Assembly (NCBI GenBank): GCA_964624235.1
Contig: CAZUXY010000004.1
Coordinates: 1 to 64,000 of the forward strand
DNA: 64,000 bases
Source of the DNA: CAZUXY01 sp964624235
GTDB taxonomy: Bacteria; Spirochaetota; UBA4802; UBA5368
Reading direction: 5' to 3'
Part shown: positions 52,800 through 61,454 of the stretch, piece by piece
How the letters are laid out: each line of letters starts with the position of its first letter
How positions within the stretch are numbered: position 1 is the first letter of the stretch
Position numbers and translations under genes: made by a program
Notes under the pieces: generated by a model
What the model saw: only the letters and a program-made list of their open reading frames with translations
What the model was told of the DNA's origin: nothing
Databases searched by the model: none

Positions 52800-55700
52800 T
52801 ATGCGCCTTCTCCGCTGAACAGGCCGCTTAACCCATACACCAGGGACTCACCTGGACGATCATAATATATTCCCCGTTGCATACCGGCAACGGGATCTAT
52901 ACCCCTGAGGAAGAGATAATATACCCCGCCGAAGTGTTTTTCATAGGAATAATCCCTGATCCTGGAACGCAGATAGCGGTGTAACGCGACGGTATACAGG
53001 TGATACTGCAGATCGTACCTGTGCTGTTCCATGACGGCACGAAGTTTTTCACCCAGGTAGGAATCGGGATTGCCGCCCAGGAGGTTTGATTTCCAGTCCA
53101 CTATGAAGTATTTTCCCTCCCACCGGAAGACCAGGTCGATGAACCCGCGCATAAACCCGCGGCAGGGAGAGAATTCCAGTCCTTCGATGCTTCGCGGCAG
53201 TCCCTCCGCCTCCCCGCGCCCATGGGCTCGAAATACTTTTTTCAGTCCCTCAGGCGCAAGCGCCTCAAGGGGAAAATAAAACTCCATCTCATTGAGCCGT
53301 TCCTCAGTCCGGATGCCTCCGAGGGTGAGTCTGCCATCCGGGTTCAGCGGTACATTCAGCACACGGCGCACCATCGAGGCGATGTCTTCCAGCCACCCGG
53401 GTCCGTACCCGTACCGTTCGAGTTTCGTTCCAATGACCTCTGCCAGATAGTCGTCTTCGGTGCGCGTGTAATCCAGTTCTTCTAAAAGGTCGTGAAAAAA
53501 AATGCCGGCGGCGGTTCCCGCGGGGAAGCGGGACAGACCGTCACCCGGGGTTACCGCCGGGGGCGCCATTATGTCCCGGTCATGGTCGCGTTCGTCCTCT
53601 GCACGCATCGAGCCGGCGGACAGTGACGAGTAACTCGAAATGCACCGGTCCCTGCTTATGCGGCCGGTAAATTCGCGGCATACGAGTCTTCCGGTACCCG
53701 GCACTGAATGCGCGAAGGGCACCCCTCCCGCGCCCGGAAGCGCCGATACCCTGACCGCGCCTTCGGAATTCTTCTCCAGTCGGCGCAGTTCGTTCAGTAT
53801 CGCCGGTTCATCCATCCTTCCCATGCGGTCGGCGAGCATATCGACCGCCGTTTTTTCGTCTACTTCGGGCGGACGGTGAAAGACATAGGCGGGTGCAGAG
53901 ATATCGGCGGTATTGATGAGACCCCATGCAAGGTACAGGCGGCATCGCGCCCTCGTAAGCCCGACATACATGAGCCGTACGCTTTCGGCAAGCTCCTCCA
54001 GGTCGGCCTTTTTCTGGTGCAGCCCTATGTCGGCCGAACCCAGGTCCAGTATAAGCCGCTCCACGGGGCCGTCGTCGGGATCACGTCCGTGGAAAGTCAG
54101 TTTTTCCCGGTCGGTTTTTATGCCGCCCCAGAGGAAAGGGCAGAATACCACCGGGTACTGCAATCCCTTGCTGCGGTGCAGCGTTACCAGCTTCACCGCC
54201 TGCTCGTCGGTCTCGAGCCGCAGCTCTTCTTCTTCGTTGCGCTCTTCGGCCGACCCGCGCTTCCCTTCCAGCCACGCGATGAGCGCTTCCATGCCGGGCC
54301 TTTTTTCAGATTCCTGCCGATGCAGCATCTCTGCCAGATGCAGCAGGTTGGTTATTTTTCTTTCCCCTCCCGGAGCGGCGAGCAGTCGCCGGTGCACATC
54401 CTCCTCCCTCAGCAGTTCCCTGAACATGCCGATAAACCCTCGGGTGTGCCACAGTTCGCGATAACGGGCGAAACGCTCCATCACCGGCTCCCCCGGGGTA
54501 TCGTCGTTCATGAGCCTGAAAATTCTTTCACCCGTCCATCCGAAAATACCTGTTCCCAGCGCCGTTCTCACCCTCGAGCCGTAACCCGTGTCGGCCACCG
54601 CGGTCATAACCCGCTGGAGTTCGGATGCTTCCACGGTGGAATACACGCTGTCGGTACCGTAGAGCACGCCGGGTATGCCCATCCTTGCCAGTTCGCGGTG
54701 GACGATTTCAGCCTGGTACCTCTTGCGCACCAGGACGGCGATGTCTCCCGGCGCCAGGGGTTTTTCACCGATCACGGCGGAACCCTTTGCCCCCAGGGAC
54801 ACCAGCCTGCTTATTTCGCCGGCCACCGCCTTCGCGATGCAGGATTCCGCTTCAGGGACGGGTATTCTCTTTTTCCCTCCCCCGGCCGCGGAGAGCGGCA
54901 GATGCCACAGTTGCATGGGAGCGGGATCGATTTCGTCACAGCGCAGCCCGGCAACTTCATGAGGTGCCGGGTCCACCGGAGGAAATCCAATCAGTTCGTC
55001 ACTGAACACGAAAGGATTTTTATTCACTTCCATAAACACCGTATTGACCGCACTGACCAGTTCCGGTACCGACCGCCAGTTCAGACCCAGTGTCGCCCTG
55101 GAGGAGGACTCCCTGGCCGCCTGCATATAGGCATAGATGTCGGCCCCCCTGAAACGGTAGATTGCCTGTTTGGGGTCTCCGATCAGGTACATCAGGCATC
55201 CGGGCCGGTCGAAAATTCGGGTGAAGATTTCATACTGGATAGTATCGGTGTCCTGGAATTCGTCGATCAGGGCCGCGGGATACCGCCCGCTCACCGCAGC
55301 GGCCAGAAGTTCGCCCCCGGGGCCCTGCAGCGCACGATGCAGGCCGGCTGTCAGATCGCTGAAGGAACGGGTGTTTTTCAGGCGTTTTCGTCGCGCGATT
55401 TCGTCACCGGCATACGCGAAAAGGCTGAATTTAAAATTCACCAGATAATCGGCGAAGGTGCTTTGCACCCTTTCGAGCAGATTATAAAGCCCGTCGCACA
55501 GATCGAAGAAACGGTGATGGGCAAGGTACTCGGCGTCACGCGCCTCCCTCAGCAGACGGGAACGGGTGAAATACTGCAGCTGGTTGAAATCCGCTGAAAA
55601 ATCGCCGCCCTCAAGGAACTCTTCGAGTTTCTTTAAACGCCCCGCGGTCTGGCTTTTTTTGTAGGAATCCCCTTTGAGTTTCCCCTCCTCGACCATCGAT

Positions 55701-56416
55701 GAGTACAGCCCCGCGACGGCTTTCCCCTCCTTCTTCCACAATCCCCGCATTTCGCCGAACAGCGTACGCGCCTCGCCGAGACGGAGCTCTATCTCGCCGG
55801 CATCAAAGGACGTGGGGCGGGGTATGACATGCAACCCGGGATTGTCCATATACAGCCTTACCAGGGGAATAAGCCCTTCAGCGGAAAAGTATTTCATTCC
55901 ATAACGGTAAAGGAGGGGATGCCCCTCGTAGAAGCTTATGCGCCAGAAGTCCTCGACGACCTCACGTATCACCCCTGCCTGGTCGGCGGCCAGTTCGGTA
56001 TCAAAGAGGTGCCCGCTCTCGAAGGCGTTTTCCAGAAGTACGCGCCGGCAGAACCCGTGTATGGTATATACGGCCGCCGCGTCGAAGAAGTAGAGCGCCT
56101 GCCTCAGCCTGCGTATCGCGTCACGCTGCCCGTAAAAACGGCTCTCGAGCGCCCCTGGTATGGACTCACCGCCGGGAGCCGGCCTGCCCGAGAGAATCTC
56201 CGCGGCGGCCTTCAGTTTCAGCCTGAGCCTCTCCCGCAGCTCTCCCGTCGCCGCCACGGTGAAGGTCACCACCAGTATGCGGTCGACCATGAGCTCTTTT
56301 TCAAGCACCAGCCGCAGGTACAGGTCGGCGATGGTATAGGTCTTCCCCGTACCCGCGCTGGCCTCCAGCAGGTGCGTTCCGTTCAGGGGGCCGTCCATGA
56401 TCTCGAAACGCTTCAC
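52799..56416 (-). CDS. recB: Exodeoxyribonuclease V subunit beta (RecB helicase-nuclease)
   Basis: RecB is the 3'-5' helicase and only nuclease of RecBCD, and loads RecA. The 1205 residues show Walker A SAGTGKT at 20-26, LVVTFTVAATGELRERL (Ia), LIDEFQDTD (II), LIGDPKQAIYRFRGAD (III), VTLHRSKGLQYPVVF and MYVGLTRARCRLY, and the nuclease motif FIVDWKSN near 1105, with its Asp and Lys. All catalytic parts are intact. It overlaps recC by 4 bases and recD by 1. Confidence 0.95.
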   Translation of the reverse strand: MKRFEIMDGPLNGTHLLEASAGTGKTYTIADLYLRLVLEKELMVDRILVVTFTVAATGELRERLRLKLKAAAEILSGRPAPGGESIPGALESRFYGQRDAIRRLRQALYFFDAAAVYTIHGFCRRVLLENAFESGHLFDTELAADQAGVIREVVEDFWRISFYEGHPLLYRYGMKYFSAEGLIPLVRLYMDNPGLHVIPRPTSFDAGEIELRLGEARTLFGEMRGLWKKEGKAVAGLYSSMVEEGKLKGDSYKKSQTAGRLKKLEEFLEGGDFSADFNQLQYFTRSRLLREARDAEYLAHHRFFDLCDGLYNLLERVQSTFADYLVNFKFSLFAYAGDEIARRKRLKNTRSFSDLTAGLHRALQGPGGELLAAAVSGRYPAALIDEFQDTDTIQYEIFTRIFDRPGCLMYLIGDPKQAIYRFRGADIYAYMQAARESSSRATLGLNWRSVPELVSAVNTVFMEVNKNPFVFSDELIGFPPVDPAPHEVAGLRCDEIDPAPMQLWHLPLSAAGGGKKRIPVPEAESCIAKAVAGEISRLVSLGAKGSAVIGEKPLAPGDIAVLVRKRYQAEIVHRELARMGIPGVLYGTDSVYSTVEASELQRVMTAVADTGYGSRVRTALGTGIFGWTGERIFRLMNDDTPGEPVMERFARYRELWHTRGFIGMFRELLREEDVHRRLLAAPGGERKITNLLHLAEMLHRQESEKRPGMEALIAWLEGKRGSAEERNEEEELRLETDEQAVKLVTLHRSKGLQYPVVFCPFLWGGIKTDREKLTFHGRDPDDGPVERLILDLGSADIGLHQKKADLEELAESVRLMYVGLTRARCRLYLAWGLINTADISAPAYVFHRPPEVDEKTAVDMLADRMGRMDEPAILNELRRLEKNSEGAVRVSALPGAGGVPFAHSVPGTGRLVCREFTGRISRDRCISSYSSLSAGSMRAEDERDHDRDIMAPPAVTPGDGLSRFPAGTAAGIFFHDLLEELDYTRTEDDYLAEVIGTKLERYGYGPGWLEDIASMVRRVLNVPLNPDGRLTLGGIRTEERLNEMEFYFPLEALAPEGLKKVFRAHGRGEAEGLPRSIEGLEFSPCRGFMRGFIDLVFRWEGKYFIVDWKSNLLGGNPDSYLGEKLRAVMEQHRYDLQYHLYTVALHRYLRSRIRDYSYEKHFGGVYYLFLRGIDPVAGMQRGIYYDRPGESLVYGLSGLFSGEGA

Positions 56417-59400
56417 TTTTTTTCCTGCCGTTCAAGAAGGGGAAAGTATATCGATTCCGCCAGACGCATAAACTCACCCTCCATGTTCAATACGCCGCCG
56501 GTTGTCAGTCTGACCGCGGGATCTGCCCCCTCGCCTTCGGGAGCGCCGGTGTAACGCTCGCCTGCCCATGCCGAGCGGGCCCCGGCCAGCGCGCGTTCAC
56601 GATCGCCTTTATCATGCAATTCCAGGGCGTAGGCAAAGGAGGTTTTAGGATAAAATGCCGGCGGCTTTCTCATGCCGCGCAGAAAGATTTCAACAAGCAT
56701 GCGGAGGATTTCCCGGGCGTCCGCACACGGCGCCATGAGCCAGACGCCGTCGCTGCACACCATCGCCGTGTTCATCGGTCCGGAGGCGCCGTTCGCCGCG
56801 TTCAGGACCAGGTGCAATATCCATGCCCGCAGGCGCCGCGCCCCGCCGCCCTTTCCATAATCATGGATGATATGCCCGCCCTTATACAGGCCGTCGATGG
56901 ACCCGGAAACATAATATCTTCCATATTCAAGCCTGATATCAACGGGTTCGCGTTTATCACCCCCCCGGCAGCGCATGATGTTCCCGGCGAAATCCTCCAC
57001 GGCGGGGAGCATCTGTTCGAAGAGTGCTTCCCCGGGCACCCCGAGGGGAAGCCTCCCCGCGGCACGGTAGACCGGCATCCGCTGCCGCATGGGACGTCCT
57101 TCCAGGTAATCTCCGCAGAGCTCATTGCCCATAACGTAGCGGTCGATACCCGAAAGCTCGAAGGGTTCCTTTTCTTCCAGCGAAACATCTTTCTCGACAG
57201 GCCGCATGCCCAGGCGTTCTTCCAGGAATGTACGGGCGGGGTGGCTGAAAAAACGCAGCAACAGCCCCAGGGGTATTTCTCCGGGAGGCAGTTCAGGCAG
57301 TTCGCTTTCAATAAACGGTTTTTCCATGTCCGCGGCGGGACGTTCCGAAGAGGCGGCGCAGAACATGCGCGAATAGCTGTAGAGTCCGGAGTCTCCGGAA
57401 AAATACCGCGGGCTGAAAGCCTGAAGCGGGTGCGTCACGCTAAGGTGCTCACGCACACTCCCCCCTTCGATCTGAAAAGCCCTGTCGCAGTAGTCGAGCA
57501 GTTCCGAGACCACCGGCGACGGCGGCAGAGGGGTGTTGTCCCTGAGGCTCTGCCCGCGGTAGCTGATGTAGAGCCTCTCCCTGGCCGAGATAAGGGTCTC
57601 CAGGAAAAGAAAACGGTCCTCGTCCCTTATTGATCGGTCACCCCGTACGGGTGACGACGCGATGATATCGAATCCCGGCGCCGGAGGATTGCGGGGGAAA
57701 ACGCCGTCATCCATCCCCAGCAGGCATATGACCCTGAAAGGGATGCTCCTCATGGGACGCATCGCGCAGACGGTTACCGCTCCCGAGAGGAAGTTCTTCA
57801 GCGTTTTTCTCTCGTCCATTTCATTCCGCAGCCAGTGGCGCAGCACTTCCGGTTCAATGATCTCGGTGCAGCCGGCTTTCCGGTGTTCGTCGTCGAACCG
57901 CCCGATAATGTCTTTTATGGTTGCGCCTTCCCCTCCGTCTTCATCGGAGAGAAACAGTTTTTCCATCAGATCGGTCAACAAAGCGCGCCATTCAGCTGTC
58001 TTCTGAGGGAGGTTGAGTTTCGCCGCGCAGCCGCAGAGCGCGTCGAAAAACTCGACGAATTTTCCCAGGGTCGCTGCGTTGGATCCCTCTACGTGATCGT
58101 AAGGCAGTATTTCACGGTAGAGCTCACGGTCGCCGCCGGGGAGGGCATACCCCAGCAGTAACCGGTCGATGCCCGATCTCCAGGTATTCTCACCAAGGGC
58201 GGGAAGACCCAGATCCCGCCGGTGGGCCGCGTCTATGCCCCATCGTATCCCGGTTTCCCTTACCCAGCGGACGATGGTCTCTATTTCGTAATCATCTATA
58301 TCGAAGCGGCGGCGGATCTCGGCGCACTGCAGCAGGTCTAAAACCCCGCCCGCCTCGAAACGCCCCGGTGCCATTTCCAGTATGTCCATAAACGCCGAGG
58401 CCATACGGCTTCCGTCGCGAAACGTGCGGTCGGCGACAGCCACGGGAACGGCCTCGTGCTCTTTTTCCGGCGAACCGAAGACCGCCTGCACCAGCGGCGC
58501 GTACGTCTCTATAGAGGGGGTCATGATCGCGATATCGCCGGGTTCCAGGGTGGGGTCGCAGTTGAAAAGGTCCAGCAGATAATCGTACAGCGCTTCCACC
58601 TCGCGCATGGGACTGTGACATGATGCGACGCGGATCGTGCCGTCCTCGGCAAGGGCTTCAGGCGACAGGGCAAGGGCCGGAGGATTCTCAATGCCGAACC
58701 GGTCATGCCCTGAAGAGGCGCCGCGCTCCACCATGGAAAGGATGTCGTTCTGTACCACGCGCAGCATTCCCGCTTCGCCCCCCGCCCCCGGCCCGTCCCA
58801 ATCCTCCAATGGGTCCAGAAAGGGGTCCATTTCAAGCAGCAGCGTGAGAAAATCACGTCCGGTCCTGCCCAGCGAAGCGAGCAGGCTGTTCCCTTTTTCC
58901 AGGTACAGATCCTCTCCCGGCATACGCTGTTCCATGCGAAAACGCTCACGCTCGTTTTTCACCTCACCCCAGTATTCCCTGCATGGGTTCAGGAAAAAAA
59001 CATTGATCTCGCCGTGGGCCGAGAGCGCCCTCAGCGCTTCCAGGTGCAGCCGCGGAAGCGAAGAGATGCCGAACATGGATATCCGCCGGGGGAGCTGATA
59101 ACCGGCGAAGAGATCGGGTGACCCCAGCTTCTGTACAAAATCCGCCAGCATGCGTCCACGGTGGGTCCTGCCGGCGCCTTCCAGCAAACGTCGCCACAGC
59201 CGGGCCTGCCAGCCTTTTTCATTTTTGTTCTCCCATTCCAGCATCATGGCAGGCCGGTAGGCCAGATACTGCGAGAAGGTGTCGGTGAGACGCTCCGCGA
59301 GCTGGTAACGCTTCAGCTGGCTTTCGCCCCCGGCCAGATAATGCTGCAGTTCGGGGAAGTCCTTCTCCCTCGCAAGCTGCGGCAGCAGCGAGAACATTCT

Positions 59401-59682
59401 CCATCTGATCTCCTCTTCAGCCGGGAGCGATTGTACAGCTTCATCGCCGAGCACAAGGGTAAACAGATACTGAATCATCCTGTTCGGGAAGGGGTACTCG
59501 CAGTTGGCCCATACGCCCAGCCGCAGGGAAAGCTGCTGCGAAAGCCAGCGTTCCATACCTATGGGCTCCACCACGATGATTTCCCTTTCCAGGGGATCGA
59601 GCGGGTCATCGCTTATGATTCGGGCCAGCCGGTCGGCCAGAAGCTCGAGCCTGTTGCTGCTGTAGAGGTGTATACCGGGCAT
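56413..59682 (-). CDS. recC: Exodeoxyribonuclease V subunit gamma (RecC)
   Basis: RecC recognises Chi and holds the complex together. The 1089-residue protein begins with the typical IHLYSSNRLELLADRLARI and EPIGMERWLS, has the ISMFGISSLPRLHLEAL block near 200-220, and the CLLGMDDGVFPR segment near 660 from the inactivated helicase core. It is the first gene of the unit, overlapping recB by 4 bases. The 176 bases upstream to mobB hold no gene. Confidence 0.93.
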   Translation of the reverse strand: MPGIHLYSSNRLELLADRLARIISDDPLDPLEREIIVVEPIGMERWLSQQLSLRLGVWANCEYPFPNRMIQYLFTLVLGDEAVQSLPAEEEIRWRMFSLLPQLAREKDFPELQHYLAGGESQLKRYQLAERLTDTFSQYLAYRPAMMLEWENKNEKGWQARLWRRLLEGAGRTHRGRMLADFVQKLGSPDLFAGYQLPRRISMFGISSLPRLHLEALRALSAHGEINVFFLNPCREYWGEVKNERERFRMEQRMPGEDLYLEKGNSLLASLGRTGRDFLTLLLEMDPFLDPLEDWDGPGAGGEAGMLRVVQNDILSMVERGASSGHDRFGIENPPALALSPEALAEDGTIRVASCHSPMREVEALYDYLLDLFNCDPTLEPGDIAIMTPSIETYAPLVQAVFGSPEKEHEAVPVAVADRTFRDGSRMASAFMDILEMAPGRFEAGGVLDLLQCAEIRRRFDIDDYEIETIVRWVRETGIRWGIDAAHRRDLGLPALGENTWRSGIDRLLLGYALPGGDRELYREILPYDHVEGSNAATLGKFVEFFDALCGCAAKLNLPQKTAEWRALLTDLMEKLFLSDEDGGEGATIKDIIGRFDDEHRKAGCTEIIEPEVLRHWLRNEMDERKTLKNFLSGAVTVCAMRPMRSIPFRVICLLGMDDGVFPRNPPAPGFDIIASSPVRGDRSIRDEDRFLFLETLISARERLYISYRGQSLRDNTPLPPSPVVSELLDYCDRAFQIEGGSVREHLSVTHPLQAFSPRYFSGDSGLYSYSRMFCAASSERPAADMEKPFIESELPELPPGEIPLGLLLRFFSHPARTFLEERLGMRPVEKDVSLEEKEPFELSGIDRYVMGNELCGDYLEGRPMRQRMPVYRAAGRLPLGVPGEALFEQMLPAVEDFAGNIMRCRGGDKREPVDIRLEYGRYYVSGSIDGLYKGGHIIHDYGKGGGARRLRAWILHLVLNAANGASGPMNTAMVCSDGVWLMAPCADAREILRMLVEIFLRGMRKPPAFYPKTSFAYALELHDKGDRERALAGARSAWAGERYTGAPEGEGADPAVRLTTGGVLNMEGEFMRLAESIYFPLLERQEKK

Positions 59683-59858
59683 GGTTCAGGTCCAGTCGCA
59701 GAACTCCCTGATGTATTGAGGTCCCCGACCATGGGACGCGATGGTTTAAACTATGAAGAATTCTTCAGGGCCGGTCAACCGAATTTATAGTATTCCTTGA
59801 ATATATCCGCAATACGGTTCAAAGAAAGACCCGCGAGGTTTATGTATCCGATTTCCGC

Positions 59859-60365
59859 TCAGACACCGCGCCGCCCCTCGAGCAGGGTCCTTTCTATGTA
59901 TCGCCCTACATCCTGAACCTCGTTCCTTCCGAACGTCGGCAGGGACGAATCCGTTTGATGGTCGCACACCAGGGCGGTGATATTCTTCACGCCGCTGCGA
60001 AACAGGGGCTCCTCCCCGCTGTCGCCGATCACTTCTATCTTCGATGCTGAGCTTTCACGGTCCCCCTCGATGATGACGAGGTCGGCATCGGGGAAAAACC
60101 GGTCGGCCATCCGCTGCGGGGTCATGTCCCCTTCATGGTCCGCGAACACGGCGAAGGAATTTACGTTGATAATGCCCGCTCCGGCCGCTCCGGCCTCCCG
60201 GTAACGCCATGTGTCCTTGCCGGGATGGTCCACCTGGAATTCATGGCGCAGATGTTTAATGATTGAAACTTTAAGCCCCTTTCCGGCGAAATAGCCTATC
60301 AAGCCCTCGATGAGGGTGGTTTTGCCGGACCCGGACCTTCCGGTGATTGAAATTACGGGAGGCAT
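59859..60365 (-). CDS. mobB: Molybdopterin-guanine dinucleotide biosynthesis protein MobB
   Basis: MobB is the GTP-binding helper of MobA in making the bis-MGD cofactor. The 168-residue protein starts MPPVISITGRSGSGKTT with the P-loop at 9-17, has KHLRHEFQVDHPGKDTWRY near 39-57, and a LVIIEGDRES Walker B-like element near 95-105. A longer open frame extends upstream into the divergent mobA gene; I use the ATG at 60365. Its pairing with mobA implies molybdenum or tungsten enzymes in this organism. Confidence 0.92.
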   Translation of the reverse strand: MPPVISITGRSGSGKTTLIEGLIGYFAGKGLKVSIIKHLRHEFQVDHPGKDTWRYREAGAAGAGIINVNSFAVFADHEGDMTPQRMADRFFPDADLVIIEGDRESSASKIEVIGDSGEEPLFRSGVKNITALVCDHQTDSSLPTFGRNEVQDVGRYIERTLLEGRRGV

Positions 60366-60425
60366 ATGTTTTTTTAATACGGTATGGTTCCCTGATGTCA
60401 AGCGATTATACCATGAACCTGCGCC

Positions 60426-61007
60426 ATGGCTGAACTCATCGGCAACATAACCGGGTGCATTATCGCCGGAGGGGCCAGCACGCGTTTCGGGCGGGACAAA
60501 ACCCTCTATTCGTACCGGGGCATGCCCCTTATAGAAAGCGTTTTGACTACACTCAGCACCGTGTTCAGGGACACCATGATCATCGCCGATGACTGCAAAA
60601 AATTCCGCCATTTAGAGGCGCCCTGCGTCCCGGATATCGTTTCAGGAAAGGGCCCGATCGGCGGACTGCACACCGCCCTCTCCGTATGCGAAACCCCGTA
60701 TGTTTTCGTCACGGCGTGTGATATGCCCTTCCTCAATCCCGGCCTGATCGCCTATATGTGCGGGCGTGTATCAAATTTCGACATCGTCGTACCCTTTGTC
60801 AGGGGGAATTACGAGGCCCTGCACGCGGTGTATTCGAAAAACTGCGCCCCTTACGTCCGCAGGGCCATTGACGCGGGAAAGCGCCGGATCGTCTGCTTTT
60901 TCGACGAGGTTGCGGTGTTGAAAATAGATGAGAACGAAGTTTCCCGTTTCGATACACCGGAAAAGGTATTCAAGAACATCAATACGATAGAGGATTTGAA
61001 TAGATGA
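60426..61007 (+). CDS. mobA: Molybdenum cofactor guanylyltransferase MobA
   Basis: MobA attaches GMP to molybdopterin. The 193-residue protein has the nucleotidyltransferase signature GGASTRFGRDK at 15-25, VPDIVSGKGPIGGLHTAL near 68-85 and TACDMPFL near 96-103. It diverges from mobB with a 60-base gap that must hold both promoters. Terminator at 61103-61150. Confidence 0.94.
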   Translation: MAELIGNITGCIIAGGASTRFGRDKTLYSYRGMPLIESVLTTLSTVFRDTMIIADDCKKFRHLEAPCVPDIVSGKGPIGGLHTALSVCETPYVFVTACDMPFLNPGLIAYMCGRVSNFDIVVPFVRGNYEALHAVYSKNCAPYVRRAIDAGKRRIVCFFDEVAVLKIDENEVSRFDTPEKVFKNINTIEDLNR

Positions 61008-61102
61008 CCGCCTGCATGGTTTATTATGGGCGCCTCTTAAAATTAGTATTTTTCGAAATACCACTATTGAAAATTCCGATTTTTCCACTAACATGTGCCC
61101 AC

Positions 61103-61150
61103 AAGGGAACAACCGGAACGTAATAATTAGAGGTTCCCTTATATTTTTTT
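61103..61150 (+). terminator. Intrinsic terminator of mobA
   Basis: An 8-bp stem AAGGGAAC (61103-61110) with GTTCCCTT (61133-61140), a 22-base loop, and then ATATTTTTTTTC. It separates mobA from the trp promoter that follows 32 bases later. Confidence 0.65.
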
Positions 61151-61181
61151 TCTCAATTTACCACTTTTTCCGATAAAACAC

Positions 61182-61211
61182 TTGACAGATGACGGCATTG
61201 TACACTATGAA
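61182..61211 (+). promoter_or_regulatory. trp operon promoter
   Basis: A perfect -35 TTGACA (61182-61187) is followed after 18 bases by TATGAA (61206-61211), or after 17 by CTATGA. Transcription should begin near 61218, about 24 bases before the leader ATG. No TrpR operator (CTAGTTAACTAG type) is visible. Confidence 0.65.
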
Positions 61212-61241
61212 CACTGTCATTGTATTTACTGAATTAATATC

Positions 61242-61313
61242 ATGAAAAGAGCGACACACAACGTTCAGATGAATTGGTGGTGGTGGACCAACCGAAGGGT
61301 GTCCACCGTTTAG
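61242..61313 (+). CDS. trpL: trp leader peptide with four consecutive tryptophans
   Basis: A 23-codon frame reads MKRATHNVQMNWWWWTNRR and four more residues, then TAG at 61311-61313. The four TGG codons are at 61275-61286. Ribosome stalling there when Trp-tRNA is scarce would mask the first arm of the downstream RNA structure. No clear ribosome-binding site precedes the ATG at 61242; a second in-frame ATG at 61269 is possible. The peptide ends just after segment 2 of the attenuator, as needed for ribosome control. Confidence 0.9.
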   Translation: MKRATHNVQMNWWWWTNRRVSTV

Positions 61314-61334
61314 ACGTTTATACACGGGAATTTT

Positions 61335-61375
61335 AAAGCCGTGGGTGGGCATCCACCCGCGGCTTTTTTATTTTT
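61335..61375 (+). terminator. trp attenuator terminator 1
   Basis: A 14-bp stem: AAAGCCGTGGGTGG (61335-61348) with CCACCCGCGGCTTT (61353-61366), one G-U pair, GCAT loop, followed by a T-rich tail. The antiterminator alternative is GGGTGTCCACC (61297-61307) with GGTGGGCATCC (61344-61354), 11 bp with two G-U pairs. An earlier 1:2 hairpin is GGTGGAC (61282-61288) with GTCCACC (61301-61307); its 5' arm covers the last two Trp codons. Confidence 0.92.
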
Positions 61376-61382
61376 GGCCCTG

Positions 61383-61419
61383 AAGCCGCGGGTTCGTGCA
61401 GACACCCGCGGCTTTTTTT
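61383..61419 (+). terminator. trp attenuator terminator 2 (tandem copy)
   Basis: A perfect 11-bp stem AAGCCGCGGGT (61383-61393) with ACCCGCGGCTT (61404-61414), a 10-base loop and T7. Its 5' arm is also perfectly complementary to the 3' arm of terminator 1 (61355-61365), so either pairing is possible. The 3' arms of both terminators are nearly identical, indicating duplication. trpE starts 36 bases later. Confidence 0.92.
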
Positions 61420-61454
61420 ATGCCCGCACTACGAAGATCAGGGAGAAGGAATCT

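Noticed and set aside
53708..55597. Plus-strand open frame of 629 codons inside recB
   Set aside because: Antisense to a complete recB in a G+C-rich stretch, with no ribosome-binding site and no motifs. Typical shadow frame.
56614..57633. Plus-strand open frame of 339 codons inside recC
   Set aside because: Antisense to recC, with arginine/histidine/glutamine-rich shadow composition.
61188..61240. TrpR operator at the trp promoter
   Set aside because: The ACACT...ACACT direct repeat near the -10 does not match the palindromic TrpR box, and no trpR gene is in the window.
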